Shown in pieces: positions 1 through 8,943 of a stretch of 64,000 nucleotides of DNA (within the stretch, counting starts at the first letter, position 1; every line of letters begins with the position of its first letter). The notes under the pieces are model-generated. The model saw only the letters and a program-made list of their open reading frames with translations, made no database searches and was not told where the DNA came from. The translations under genes and the position numbers were made by a program. Where the stretch lies: positions 186,001 through 250,000 of the forward strand of contig CAMFIE010000001.1 in assembly GCA_945952315.1 (NCBI GenBank), written 5' to 3'. This DNA comes from an uncultured Rhizobium sp. (GTDB taxonomy: Bacteria > Pseudomonadota > Alphaproteobacteria > Rhizobiales > Rhizobiaceae).

Positions 1-1161
1 ATCCAGCCGATCGAGGCTGAAGGGTGCATCGCCGGGGACAGGCAGAGGATTGCGGTTGAAATCCATGTAGACCTTGCGTCCGGCGGCGCATTCCCTGAAG
101 ATCGCAAGGTCTATGAGGCTCGAGCGGAAATCCAGCATACGGGTGGCATGAAACGGCCATTGATAACCCTTGCGAAACAGGTTCGAGGCAAGTTCCTGGG
201 TGCTGCGATAATAATCGCCAAGGAAATGGTGTTCCTGACCCTCGTCATCCAGCGAATACACATGCGGAATCGCCTGAACATAGGTGCCTGAAAGATTCCA
301 GGGAAAATTCTCGCGGCGTGTCCCGATCCCGAACTGGCTTTCGGTGAGGTTGACGAGCTCGATGCCCGCCTCGAGCGCAAGACCGAGTGCACCAAAGCAT
401 CCGTTCGGATAGACGCTGTCGCGGTAGAGCTCGCCCGGTCCGCCAGCGGCCAGAACCAGCGCCGAACAGGCAAAAAGAGCAAGGCCGAACGGATTTCCGG
501 GCGAACGCCCGGCGCTTCGCATGGCCAGAATACCGATCACCCGACGGTCAGCCCCTTCCCCTTCCGTGAGAATGTCGACCGCGATCGTCTGGTTATGGAT
601 CGGAATATCGAGCCGGATCGCTTCCTGTGCCAGCACCTTCACCATCAGCCGCGAAGTGCGTGGCCCGCAACTGGTTGCCCGGCCCACCTCGTCGTGATCG
701 GTCTGATAGCGCAGCGTTCCGCCCAGGCGCTCCTGCGGCAGCGGCAGGCCCAGAAACTGAAGCGATGCCATCATGCGGGGCGACCCGACTGCCTCCACAT
801 AGGCCGTGTCTTCGTCCATCGCGCCTCCTTCGCGAATGGCCCGGGCCATGGCTTTGAAATCATCGCCCTGATCGGCGGTATTTGCCGTATGCAATGTCTG
901 TTTGTCCGATCCCGAGCAGGCCGATGTCCCACCCCAGGCGCTCTGGCTGAGGATACCCACATCATCGCCTCTTCGCTTCAGTTCCACGGCTGCGCGCAGT
1001 CCGGCCGCGCCGGAACCAACAATCAGACAGCCGTTGCGATAGACCGGAACCTCGAAACCGGCGAGGGAAAGGGTCTCGGACGGTGCTCTTTCACGCGGCA
1101 GGCGGGGCATCTCGACATCGGTGAGTTCATCGAGAATATGCTGGGCAACATCGATCGACAT
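1..1161 (-). CDS. FAD-dependent oxidoreductase (fumarate reductase/succinate dehydrogenase flavoprotein family), 3' end beyond window
   Basis: The open frame reads without a stop from an ATG at 1161 to the left window edge (387 codons), so the C-terminus is missing. After about 45 residues there is a dinucleotide-binding motif (IVGSGAAGLRAA) followed by AWGGTSACSGSD, the flavin-linking region typical of the fumarate reductase/aspartate oxidase flavoprotein family. Such proteins oxidise or reduce small organic acids with FAD; the substrate cannot be read here. It is 40 bp downstream of the Gfo/Idh/MocA gene on the same strand and so is probably the distal part of the LacI-led operon. The alternative is an aspartate-oxidase-like desaturase. 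The family call is firm and the role unknown. Confidence 0.75.
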   Translation of the reverse strand, partial: MSIDVAQHILDELTDVEMPRLPRERAPSETLSLAGFEVPVYRNGCLIVGSGAAGLRAAVELKRRGDDVGILSQSAWGGTSACSGSDKQTLHTANTADQGDDFKAMARAIREGGAMDEDTAYVEAVGSPRMMASLQFLGLPLPQERLGGTLRYQTDHDEVGRATSCGPRTSRLMVKVLAQEAIRLDIPIHNQTIAVDILTEGEGADRRVIGILAMRSAGRSPGNPFGLALFACSALVLAAGGPGELYRDSVYPNGCFGALGLALEAGIELVNLTESQFGIGTRRENFPWNLSGTYVQAIPHVYSLDDEGQEHHFLGDYYRSTQELASNLFRKGYQWPFHATRMLDFRSSLIDLAIFRECAAGRKVYMDFNRNPLPVPGDAPFSLDRLD

Positions 1162-1201
1162 CGGTCAATTCCCATGAGTTCATGCAGACAAGTCGGTCAG
1201 A

Positions 1202-2371
1202 TCAGGGGAGCGCTATATCCACCCATCGCTTCAGCCGGGACGATTCCATGCAGGCGTCAACGATCTGGCAGATGTGATGCCCTGAATCGAATGTCGGCCA
1301 CAGGGGTTCGTTGCGGATGATTGACCGCACCATTTGCGCCGCCTCGATGATCTTCGTTTCATTGTACCCGAGAGCGAAGTTCGGAAGCGGCAGGAAAGCC
1401 TTGTAGGTCGGGTTTTCCGGCCCGACATCGATCTCGCGGTAACCGCGCCGACCGCTTCTGTCGTCATTGGAATAGAAACGCAGCCGGTTGATTTCATCAT
1501 AGGTGAAGGCAAGGCTGCCTTTCGTGCCGTAGATCTCGTAGGTCTGCATGAATTTGCGGCCGGTCGCGACGCGGCTGAAATCGACAATCCCATGGGCGCC
1601 GTTTTCAAACCGGCAAAGGACATGGGTGCCATCGGGATTGGTAACTTCGGCAAACCGGTCCGGCTTCTGACCCTCGGCACGCATGCCAAGCGCACTTCCT
1701 TCAATCACCGGGCGTTTCGCGGTGGTGATGAAGTTTTCGGCAATCAGCGACGACACCCGGCCGACAAGGCGCTCCATGAAGCTGAAAACATGGGACCCGG
1801 TATCGCCGACAATACCGGTCGGGGCGAGCTGCCCGTCCGCCCGCCACATGAAGGGTGCTTCAGGATCGCCAAAGACGTCCACATGCTGGCAACCCTTGAA
1901 CATGCGGATTTCGCCGATCTCGCCTGCCTCGATGATCTCGCGGGCGAGATCATGCACAGGATTGCACGGAAAGGCGTGGCCGACGCGTGCGATCACACCC
2001 TTCTGCCGGGCCAGCGCGGCCAGTTCACCGGCCTCCTTCGCCGAATTTGCAAGCGGCTTTTCGCAAAGCACATGCTTTCCGGCAAGAAGGGCTGCCTTTG
2101 CGACCTCGTAGTGAAGGTTGTCGGGCAGGCAGATATCGACAAGGTCTATATCCGGATCATCAATGACGGCTTTCCAGTGCGAATGGACAGCGGCTCCGGG
2201 AACAAGGGTCTTCAGCTCTTCCGCATAGCTTGCGCTGGATGTTACCAGCGCGGCGATGCGCGCGGTGCCCTCCGCCGTACCGAAGAAATGCGGGAAAGTC
2301 TGGAAGGCCATGGTATGTACCTTGCCCATCCAGCCAGACGCACCAAGGATCGCGACGCGGATCTCACGCAT
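1202..2371 (-). CDS. Gfo/Idh/MocA-family NAD(P)-dependent oxidoreductase
   Basis: This 389-residue protein starts at an ATG with a GGAGGTTCAA ribosome site just before it. The open frame continues upstream, but that part is an antisense-like extension without family similarity. The N-terminus has a Rossmann motif (VAILGASGWMGKVH), then the family's conserved CEKPLA sequence, where the lysine is the catalytic residue in sugar dehydrogenases such as inositol dehydrogenase. Next comes the C-terminal alpha/beta domain with GDTGSH. Members oxidise or epimerise sugars and cyclitols in the cytosol. It overlaps the upstream Dabb gene by 8 bp and is part of the LacI-led operon with a sugar importer, so oxidation of an imported polyol or sugar derivative is likely. 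The exact substrate is not inferable. Confidence 0.85.
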   Translation of the reverse strand: MREIRVAILGASGWMGKVHTMAFQTFPHFFGTAEGTARIAALVTSSASYAEELKTLVPGAAVHSHWKAVIDDPDIDLVDICLPDNLHYEVAKAALLAGKHVLCEKPLANSAKEAGELAALARQKGVIARVGHAFPCNPVHDLAREIIEAGEIGEIRMFKGCQHVDVFGDPEAPFMWRADGQLAPTGIVGDTGSHVFSFMERLVGRVSSLIAENFITTAKRPVIEGSALGMRAEGQKPDRFAEVTNPDGTHVLCRFENGAHGIVDFSRVATGRKFMQTYEIYGTKGSLAFTYDEINRLRFYSNDDRSGRRGYREIDVGPENPTYKAFLPLPNFALGYNETKIIEAAQMVRSIIRNEPLWPTFDSGHHICQIVDACMESSRLKRWVDIALP

Positions 2372-2702
2372 TTGAACCTCCCGGTCCTTGCCTGATCTCG
2401 AGGTCATAGACGAAGATGCCGTCGATACCGCCCTCGGCGGCGGCGACGATTTTCGCGCCGGTTTTGCGGTGCTCTGGATCGGCGAGATAGAGATCACGGG
2501 CCGCAGCCGTGTCGAAGTCCACGATGAAGCCTTCCGCAAACCCCTTGTCCATGCCGGTTTCCGGGCTGACATTGTCCCCGACGTGAACCGCAAGCAGCCC
2601 TGGAAGACGTCCCTTGAGTGCACCGATTTCCCGATAGATTTCCGCCTTTTCAGAAGCCATGATCCCGCTTCTGAAGCGGATAAAGACACAGTGCCGGATC
2701 AT
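2364..2702 (-). CDS. Dabb-family stress-responsive alpha/beta-barrel protein
   Basis: This small protein of 112 residues has the dimeric alpha-beta barrel (Dabb) pattern: an N-terminal strand MIRHCVFIRF, a mid-segment helix, a central GFAEGFIVDFDT strand and a conserved YLADPEHRKTG near residue 75. Dabb proteins form small dimers and range from stress proteins to polyketide cyclases and sugar-acid-associated enzymes of unknown activity. The start codon directly follows the stop of the upstream GMC gene, and the end overlaps the next gene by 8 bp, so it is translated as part of the operon. A second barrel protein of similar size lies in the sugar-acid cluster at 60208-60543. Function within the pathway is unknown. 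Confidence 0.8.
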   Translation of the reverse strand: MIRHCVFIRFRSGIMASEKAEIYREIGALKGRLPGLLAVHVGDNVSPETGMDKGFAEGFIVDFDTAAARDLYLADPEHRKTGAKIVAAAEGGIDGIFVYDLEIRQGPGGSNA

Positions 2703-4358
2703 TCAGCAGACCTCCTTGCGGGCGCGCGGACGCGCATCATTGCGTTCATTCTGGAAAATGGCAGGGGCAAGGGCGGGTAGGCCACGAATGATATCCGCCC
2801 CCTTTTCGCCCATCATGATGGTCGGGCCATTGGTATTGCAGGACGGCACGCGCGGCATGACCGAACTGTCACAGACGCGGAGCCCCTCGAGGCCGTGCAC
2901 CTGGAGATCGAGACCCACGACCGCATCCTCGCCGGTGCCCATCCGGCAGGTGCCGACCGGGTGATGGTCGGTCTTGGCATTCGCGCAGGCATAGTCGAAG
3001 AGGTCTTCGTCGCTTACCGCCTTTGGTCCCGGAAGACGCTCTGCAAGCACAAATGGCTTGAGGGCGGCCTGCTGCATGATTTCGCGCGCCAGCTTCAGCC
3101 CTTCGATCGACATCTTGCGATCATGCGGATCGGCGAGATAGTTGGGATCAATCAGCGGAGCCGCGGCCGGATCGGCCGAGCGCAAGCGAACCGTGCCGCG
3201 CGAGCGCGGATGCAGATAGGCCGAGTTCAGGGTCACGCCCGCATTCTTCAGCCTTTCCACACCGGCCTCGATGCCGGAGCCGAGACCGAGATGGAACTGG
3301 ATATCCGGAGAGCGGGCGTCGGGATCGGCATACCAGAAGCCACCGGTCTCGAACAGGCTTGAGGCGACCGGCCCGGAGCGGAACAGCACATATTGCAGGC
3401 CGGCCCAGAGTGTCCGGTGCAGCTTCGCCACGCCGTCATAGGTATGATCGCCGGTGCATTCGCAGATCACGAAGAGATCCAGATGATCCTGCATATTGGC
3501 ACCGACGCCCTTGAGATCATGCTTCACCCCCACCCCGACCGAGCGCAGGTGATCGGCCGGGCCGATGCCGGACTGTAGCAAGAGTTTTGGCGAGCCGATT
3601 GCGCCGGAGGAAACCAGCACCTCCCGCTCGGCCCGGATCACCTCGCGGCCCCCGGATGCGGCGATTTCCACGCCCACGGCCCGGCGACCTTCCAGCAGGA
3701 TGCGGCTGACGCGCGCGCCGGTTCGGATCGTCAGGTTCTTGCGGTGGCGGATCGGCGACAGATAGGCAAGCGAGGCGGAGGAGCGACGGCGGTTTCTCTG
3801 GGTCAGCTGGTAGAAACCGACGCCCGCCTGCTGCCGGCCATTGAAATCGTGATTGTAGGGAATACCGAGTTCCTGGCCGGCGCGGATATAGGCGTCACAG
3901 ATCGGCAACGCGGAGACCGGCATTGAAACGCCGAGCGGCCCGCCATAGGAATGATAGTCATCGGCAAAACGCTGATTGTCCTCCGACCGCTTGAAATAGG
4001 GCAGGACCGAGCGGTAGTCCCAGCCGGTGCAGCCATCCTCGCTCGCCCAGAGATCGTAATCCTTCGCATTGCCGCGGGTATAGAGCTGGGCATTGATGGT
4101 CGAACCGCCGCCGATCACCTTGGCCTGCGTATAGCGCAGCACGCGCCCCTTCATGTGCTTCTGCGGCACGGTTTCCCAGCCCCAGCTGGCCACGCCCTTG
4201 GTCATCTTGGCAAAGCCGGCTGGCATATGGAACAGCGGATGCCAGTCGCTGCCACCCGCTTCCAGCAGCAGCACCTTCACGTCCGGGTCTTCCGTCAGCC
4301 GATTTGCCAGCACGCATCCCGCAGGGCCCGCGCCGGTGATGATGTAGTCGTAAGCCAT
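2703..4358 (-). CDS. GMC-family FAD oxidoreductase (choline dehydrogenase-like)
   Basis: This 551-residue glucose-methanol-choline oxidoreductase has the N-terminal FAD motif (DYIITGAGPAGCVLANRL) with the acidic E in LLLEAGG, the GMC signature near VIGGGSTINAQLYTRG, and the C-terminal catalytic HHPVGTCRMG with NTNGPT. Members oxidise primary alcohols or sugar hydroxyls and pass electrons to a quinone or oxygen. The chosen start has AGGA eight bases upstream; an earlier ATG at 4418 overlaps the preceding stop (ATGA) but would add a basic tail absent from the family. It is the second of two different GMC genes in tandem. No signal peptide is visible, so it should be cytoplasmic or inner-membrane associated. 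Substrate unknown, probably an alcohol giving the aldehyde used by the operon's aldehyde dehydrogenase. Confidence 0.88.
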   Translation of the reverse strand: MAYDYIITGAGPAGCVLANRLTEDPDVKVLLLEAGGSDWHPLFHMPAGFAKMTKGVASWGWETVPQKHMKGRVLRYTQAKVIGGGSTINAQLYTRGNAKDYDLWASEDGCTGWDYRSVLPYFKRSEDNQRFADDYHSYGGPLGVSMPVSALPICDAYIRAGQELGIPYNHDFNGRQQAGVGFYQLTQRNRRRSSASLAYLSPIRHRKNLTIRTGARVSRILLEGRRAVGVEIAASGGREVIRAEREVLVSSGAIGSPKLLLQSGIGPADHLRSVGVGVKHDLKGVGANMQDHLDLFVICECTGDHTYDGVAKLHRTLWAGLQYVLFRSGPVASSLFETGGFWYADPDARSPDIQFHLGLGSGIEAGVERLKNAGVTLNSAYLHPRSRGTVRLRSADPAAAPLIDPNYLADPHDRKMSIEGLKLAREIMQQAALKPFVLAERLPGPKAVSDEDLFDYACANAKTDHHPVGTCRMGTGEDAVVGLDLQVHGLEGLRVCDSSVMPRVPSCNTNGPTIMMGEKGADIIRGLPALAPAIFQNERNDARPRARKEVC

Positions 4359-4414
4359 GGCCTTCATCCTGTTCTCGCGCCGGGTTTCGGCGCGAAGGCG
4401 CTTCCCGCCCGCCG

Positions 4415-5920
4415 TCATGATTTCAGTTCGTTGCTCCGGATATGGTCTGCAACCCTCAGCGCCTGCGCTGCGATGGTCAGGGCCGGATTGACCGCTGCCG
4501 AGGTGGGCAGGCAGGCGGCATCGACCACGAAAAGATTGGCATGGTCATGGGCGCGGCAGAAAGGATCGAGCGGCGATGTTGCCGGATCATTGCCCATCCG
4601 CACCGTTCCGCATTGATGCGAAGGCGTGCGCTTGTCGAAGGCGCGCGACAGCACCACAGGAAAGCCGATCGAGCGCAGGATGGATTTCAGCCGCGCGACG
4701 AGATCGAGATGGGCCTGCCAGTTGGTGCGGGTCCATTGGAGAATGATGCGGTCTCCCTCCACCATCACCCGGCTTTCGGGATGCGGCACGTCCTCGCTCA
4801 TTGCATAGAAATCAATGGCATGAGCCGAAAACCGCTCCAGTATCCATTCCGGAACAGAAGGCATCTGGGCTTTCAGGATCTTGCCTGACACCCGACCAAG
4901 CAACTGGATATTGCCGAGTGGCGGCCCGCCTTTGCCATCCGACAGATAGAAATCATTGAAGCCGAATGTCTTCTGGTAGACCGAGTCATTGCGGAACCAG
5001 GGCGCCATGGCAATAACCGCGGAGGAGTTGTGGTTCATGAAGTTGCGGCCCACCTGATCGGAGCGGTTGGCAAGACCGGCCGGAAAGGCATCAATTTTCG
5101 AGCGCAGCAGCAGCGCGGCCGATTGCACCGCGCCTGCCGAGAGAATCACGAGACCCGGTAAAAGCCGCTTCGTTTCGCCATTGTGCGAAAAGATCAGGGA
5201 TGAAATGCGCCCGTCGGCCTCCGCCTCCAGTCGCAGCACCCGCGAGCGCGTATGCAGCGTCACGTTCGGATGGAGCAGTGCGGCCTTCAGCGCCGTGGTT
5301 TCCGCATCCATCTTGCCATCATCGCAGTTCGGATGGGCATCCCAGGGGGTCTTTGCCTTGGCCACCCAACGGTCGATATCGACGCCGAGCGGCAGAGAGA
5401 AAGGATGCATGCCCGCTTTTTCAAGGCGCGACCGGACTTCGGCAATAGGCCCTTCATCGGCAACGGGGGGGAAGGGATAGGGAGCAGAATGGGCAGGTTC
5501 CGTCGGATCTTCGCCAAGGGTTCCCCGCACCTGATAAAGCGTTTCCGCGCGGCTGTACCAGCGTTCGAGCTCCTCGTAAGCGAAAGGCCAGGCCGGGGAT
5601 GCGCCTTCCCGATGTTTCAGGACGCCGAAATCCTCGCGGCGGTAGCGGGACAGAACGGCGCCATAGAATTTTGAATTGCCACCGACATTGTAATAGTTGC
5701 CCGGGTTGAAACCCTTGCCATCCACCTCGTACCAGGTCTCGCGTGGTCGAAAATGGCCGCGTTGGAAAATCGCCCTTTGGTCGCGGTTTTCCGGCTGGTC
5801 GGGAATGTGATCGCCTGCTTCGAGGATCATGATCCGTGCCCCGGAGGGCGCGAGTCCTGCCGCTACGGTAGCACCGCCGATGCCTGATCCGATGATGACG
5901 ATATCCGGGCTCTGTTCCAT
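4415..5920 (-). CDS. GMC-family FAD oxidoreductase, divergent subfamily
   Basis: This 501-residue protein starts with an FAD-binding IVIIGSGIGGATVAAGLA motif, then GGNSKFYGAVLSRYR in place of the classical GMC signature. It ends with a SHQCGTVRMG catalytic histidine region and NPALTIAAQALR. This pattern fits the GMC branch that includes sugar C3-dehydrogenases and pyranose oxidase-like enzymes rather than choline dehydrogenase. A TTG at 5938 overlaps the ABC ATPase stop (TTGA), but the ATG at 5920 was chosen because the family begins close to the FAD motif. The gene sits directly behind the importer's ATPase, so it probably acts early on the imported compound. The substrate is not known from sequence alone. 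Confidence 0.85.
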   Translation of the reverse strand: MEQSPDIVIIGSGIGGATVAAGLAPSGARIMILEAGDHIPDQPENRDQRAIFQRGHFRPRETWYEVDGKGFNPGNYYNVGGNSKFYGAVLSRYRREDFGVLKHREGASPAWPFAYEELERWYSRAETLYQVRGTLGEDPTEPAHSAPYPFPPVADEGPIAEVRSRLEKAGMHPFSLPLGVDIDRWVAKAKTPWDAHPNCDDGKMDAETTALKAALLHPNVTLHTRSRVLRLEAEADGRISSLIFSHNGETKRLLPGLVILSAGAVQSAALLLRSKIDAFPAGLANRSDQVGRNFMNHNSSAVIAMAPWFRNDSVYQKTFGFNDFYLSDGKGGPPLGNIQLLGRVSGKILKAQMPSVPEWILERFSAHAIDFYAMSEDVPHPESRVMVEGDRIILQWTRTNWQAHLDLVARLKSILRSIGFPVVLSRAFDKRTPSHQCGTVRMGNDPATSPLDPFCRAHDHANLFVVDAACLPTSAAVNPALTIAAQALRVADHIRSNELKS

Positions 5921-5934
5921 GGACGTCTTCGGCC

Positions 5935-7050
5935 TCAAACGATCCGGGTCTGGGTTGCGGGGTCAAAAAACACGACCTTGTCCAGATTGAAGGCCAGGCG
6001 CGAAATCTGGCCGGCCTGGATGCGCGCATCGGCACGAAGCCGTGCCACGACTTCCTTGCCTCCAAGCTTGGTCACCGCAAAGGTATCCGATCCAGCGGGC
6101 TCCACCACTTCGATCAGGCAATCACCCTCGAAGACGGAGCGGGCATTGCGGTCTGCGCCATCCGGGTCGGTCAGCGCTTCCGGGCGAATGCCGAATACCA
6201 CCTCTCGCCCGGCATGGGCGCCCAGTGCCGCCTTTTCCGCCAAAACCGGCAGGGTGAGAACATCACCATCCCCCTTTGCGAGTGTGACCGAAAGCGCATC
6301 ACCGGTTTTCTCTACACGTGCGGTGAGCAGGTTCATCGAGGGCGATCCCATGAAATCGGCGACAAACATGTTGGACGGATTGTTGTAGATCTCGTCAGGC
6401 GCGCCGAATTGCTGCAGCACCCCGTCCCTCAGCACGGCAATCCGCGTCGCCAGCGTCATCGCCTCGATCTGGTCATGGGTGACGTAGACGATGGTGGTTT
6501 TCATGCGCTGATGCAGCCGCTTGATTTCCGTGCGCATGTCCACCCGGAGCTTGGCATCGAGATTGGAGAGCGGCTCGTCGAACAGGAAGACCTGTGGCTG
6601 GCGCACAAGCGCGCGTCCCATCGCCACGCGCTGGCGCTGGCCGCCGGAAAGCTGGCTTGGTTTGCGGTCAAGAAGATGGCCGATCTGAAGGATATCGGAG
6701 ACCTCCTTGATCGCCTTTTCCTGTTCTGCCTTCGGAACCTTGCGGATTTCCATACCGAAGGCGATGTTTCCGGCAACGGTCATGTTGGGGTAAAGCGCGT
6801 AGGACTGGAAAACCATGGCAATATCGCGCTGTGAAGGCGGCAGGCCCGCGACATTGCGTCCATTGATGGCGATTTCTCCCGACGTGATCGGCTCAAGCCC
6901 TGCAATCGTGTTCAAAAGCGTGGACTTGCCGCAGCCGGACGGGCCGACCAGCACCAGAAACCCACCCTCTTCGATTTCGATATTGATGTCCTTCAGGATT
7001 TCGAGTGAGCCATAGGACTTGCGCAAATGGGCGATCTTGAGAAAGGACAT
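5935..7050 (-). CDS. Carbohydrate ABC transporter ATP-binding protein (UgpC/MsmX type)
   Basis: This is the ATPase of a binding-protein-dependent carbohydrate importer, 371 residues. Walker A is GPSGCGKST near residue 37, the signature is LSGGQRQRVAMGRAL, and Walker B is VFLFDEPLSNLD, followed by the switch THDQ. A C-terminal OB-fold/TOBE region (about residues 240-371) follows, as in MalK and UgpC, where it docks regulators and stabilises the dimer. It belongs with the two permeases and the binding protein immediately upstream. The ATG at 7050 has an AAAGG site nine bases upstream; two earlier in-frame starts (7056, 7059) overlap the permease stop. The imported compound is unknown. Confidence 0.93.
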   Translation of the reverse strand: MSFLKIAHLRKSYGSLEILKDINIEIEEGGFLVLVGPSGCGKSTLLNTIAGLEPITSGEIAINGRNVAGLPPSQRDIAMVFQSYALYPNMTVAGNIAFGMEIRKVPKAEQEKAIKEVSDILQIGHLLDRKPSQLSGGQRQRVAMGRALVRQPQVFLFDEPLSNLDAKLRVDMRTEIKRLHQRMKTTIVYVTHDQIEAMTLATRIAVLRDGVLQQFGAPDEIYNNPSNMFVADFMGSPSMNLLTARVEKTGDALSVTLAKGDGDVLTLPVLAEKAALGAHAGREVVFGIRPEALTDPDGADRNARSVFEGDCLIEVVEPAGSDTFAVTKLGGKEVVARLRADARIQAGQISRLAFNLDKVVFFDPATQTRIV

Positions 7051-7055
7051 GGGCA

Positions 7056-7940
7056 TCAACCTTTGACTGCGCCCGACATCAGGCCGCGCACGAAGTAGCG
7101 ACCGGAGACGATGTAGACGATGAGGGTGGGAAGGGCCGCGAGAATGGCACCCGCGAAATGGACATTGTATTCCTTCACTCCGGTGGAGGAGGAGACAAGA
7201 TTGTTGAGCGCCACCGTCATCGGCGTGGAATAGGGGCCGGAAAAAGAGGCTCCGAACAGGAAGTCGTTCCAGATATTGGTGAACTGCCAGATGACGGAAA
7301 CCACGATGATCGGACCGGACGAGGGCAGGAGGATGCGCCGGAAGATCTGGAAGAAGCTTGCGCCGTCGATCTGTGCGGCCCGCACCAGTTCATTCGGGAA
7401 ATTTTCGTAATAGTTCCGGAAATAGAGGGTGGTGAAACCGAGGCCATAGATCACATGCACGAAGATCAGGCCCCAGATCGATCCCGCCATGCCGAGAATG
7501 CCGAGAATGCGCGCCATCGGGATCAGCACGATCTGGAACGGGATGAAGCAGGACAGAAGCAGCATGCCGAAGAAGACATTGGAGCCGCGGAATTGCCACT
7601 TGGTGAGCACATAACCGTTCAGCGCGCCAAACAGGGTGGAAATCGCAACGGCAGGCACCACCATCAGGATTGAATTGAGGAAGAAAGGCTTGAGGCCCGT
7701 CGGCTGCACCCCGATCTGCGCGGTCGACCAGGCGGCGATCCACGGCTCGATTGTCCAGGTCTTCGGCAGGTTCAGCATGCCGCCCTGCCGGATTTCATCC
7801 AGCGGCTTCAGCGAGTTGACGACCATCACATACAGCGGCAACAGATAGTAAAGCGCAAAGAAAATCAGCGCGGTATAGATCAGTGCCCGGGTCAGAAGCC
7901 CGTGCGAGATCGCGTTTTCGGGATTGGGTCCGCCACTCAT
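7056..7940 (-). CDS. Carbohydrate ABC transporter permease (MalG type)
   Basis: This is an inner-membrane channel subunit of 294 residues with six predicted membrane segments, starting at about residue 20 (IYTALIFFALYYLLPLYVMVV). It carries the EAA loop sequence RAAQIDGASFFQIFRRILLP, which contacts the ATPase. It ends in the MalG-type short tail (GLMSGAVKG). The start overlaps the stop of the other permease gene by one base (TGATG), indicating translational coupling. It forms a heterodimer with the 7940-8818 product. Confidence 0.93.
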   Translation of the reverse strand: MSGGPNPENAISHGLLTRALIYTALIFFALYYLLPLYVMVVNSLKPLDEIRQGGMLNLPKTWTIEPWIAAWSTAQIGVQPTGLKPFFLNSILMVVPAVAISTLFGALNGYVLTKWQFRGSNVFFGMLLLSCFIPFQIVLIPMARILGILGMAGSIWGLIFVHVIYGLGFTTLYFRNYYENFPNELVRAAQIDGASFFQIFRRILLPSSGPIIVVSVIWQFTNIWNDFLFGASFSGPYSTPMTVALNNLVSSSTGVKEYNVHFAGAILAALPTLIVYIVSGRYFVRGLMSGAVKG

Positions 7941-8818
7941 CAGCGCTTTCCTCCACGAATTTCCGAATAGAGATAGGGAACGATGATCGAGAAGATCATG
8001 ATCAGCATGATCATCGCTGAGGAGGCGCCGATCCCCATCTGGTTGCGGGTAAAGGTATAGGAATACATGAACGTGGCGGGCAGCTCGGTTGCCTGCCCCG
8101 GCCCACCACCGGTAAGCGCCACAATCAGGTCATAGGCCTTGATCGCCAGATGCGCGAGCACGACAAAGGCGGAGAGAAAGACCGGGCGCATCAGCGGAAT
8201 GATGATCCGTCGGTAGATTGTCAGGCTCGAGGCGCCGTCGACCTGTGCGGCCTTGATCATCTCGTTGTCCACACCACGCAGCCCCGCAAGGAACATGGCC
8301 ATCACGAAACCCGAGGATTGCCAGACGGCTGCAATCACCACACAATAGATCGCAAGCTTGTTGTCCTTGATCCAGGTGAAGGAAAAGCTTTCCCAGCCCC
8401 AGAGATGCATGGTGTTTTCAAGGCCGATACCGGGATCGAGAAACCATTTCCACGCCGTGCCGGTCACGATGAAAGAGAGCGCCATCGGATAGAGATAGAT
8501 CGGCCTGAGCAGGCCTTCGCCGCGGATCTTCTGATCCAGCAGGATCGCGAGAAACAAGCCAAGCACCGAGCAGATCATGATGTAAAGCGAGGCAAAGATT
8601 GCCAGATTGGTGATCGCCCGCCACCAGTGCGGCAGTGCCCAGAGCTTGCCGTAATTGGAAAGACCCACGAAATTGTAGGATGGCAGCATCTTGCTGTCGG
8701 TCATCGAAAGATAGCCCGTATAGGCGATGAAGCCATAGACGAACAACACGATGACGAAAAAGCTTGGAGCCAGCACGATCCTGGGCAGTGCATCCTGCAG
8801 CCGGTGTCGACTGTTCAT
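7940..8818 (-). CDS. Carbohydrate ABC transporter permease (MalF type)
   Basis: This 292-residue inner-membrane subunit has a membrane segment at about residues 12-35 (SFFVIVLFVYGFIAYTGYL), five more downstream, and the ATPase-contacting loop KAAQVDGASSLTIYRRIIIP. The ATG at 8818 follows a strong GGGAGG ribosome site; an upstream in-frame ATG would add a tail lacking one. It lies 125 bp after the binding-protein gene, and that gap contains a long hairpin which probably sets the excess of binding protein over membrane subunits. Confidence 0.92.
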   Translation of the reverse strand: MNSRHRLQDALPRIVLAPSFFVIVLFVYGFIAYTGYLSMTDSKMLPSYNFVGLSNYGKLWALPHWWRAITNLAIFASLYIMICSVLGLFLAILLDQKIRGEGLLRPIYLYPMALSFIVTGTAWKWFLDPGIGLENTMHLWGWESFSFTWIKDNKLAIYCVVIAAVWQSSGFVMAMFLAGLRGVDNEMIKAAQVDGASSLTIYRRIIIPLMRPVFLSAFVVLAHLAIKAYDLIVALTGGGPGQATELPATFMYSYTFTRNQMGIGASSAMIMLIMIFSIIVPYLYSEIRGGKR

Positions 8819-8906
8819 GGTTTCGCCTCCCTGCATGGGATGATGGGCGTTTCCGTGGTCGAGGGAGGCAATCACCATCCGCCCCGGAAAGCGTATTTGA
8901 AGAAAG

Positions 8907-8936
8907 GGGATGCCGCGATTGGCCCCGCGGCATCCC
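8907..8936 (-). terminator. Intercistronic hairpin after the binding-protein gene
   Basis: A perfect 11-bp stem (8907-8917 with 8926-8936) with an 8-nt loop lies directly after the substrate-binding protein stop. It is followed on the minus strand by CTTTCTTC rather than a clean U-run. This fits an mRNA-stabilising or partially terminating hairpin that boosts binding-protein expression relative to the permeases, as known for malE-malF type junctions. Confidence 0.7.
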
Positions 8937-8943
8937 GGCAGGG

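Noticed and set aside
595..1320. Long plus-strand open frame over the FAD flavoprotein gene
   Set aside because: It lies antisense to a frame with clear FAD motifs, and its own translation is rich in arginine, histidine and cysteine without any family motif. Similar antisense frames over 1334-2395, 8764-10263, 13219-14109, 42250-43956, 50500-51621, 54015-55130, 57899-59077 and 62759-63787 were rejected for the same reason.
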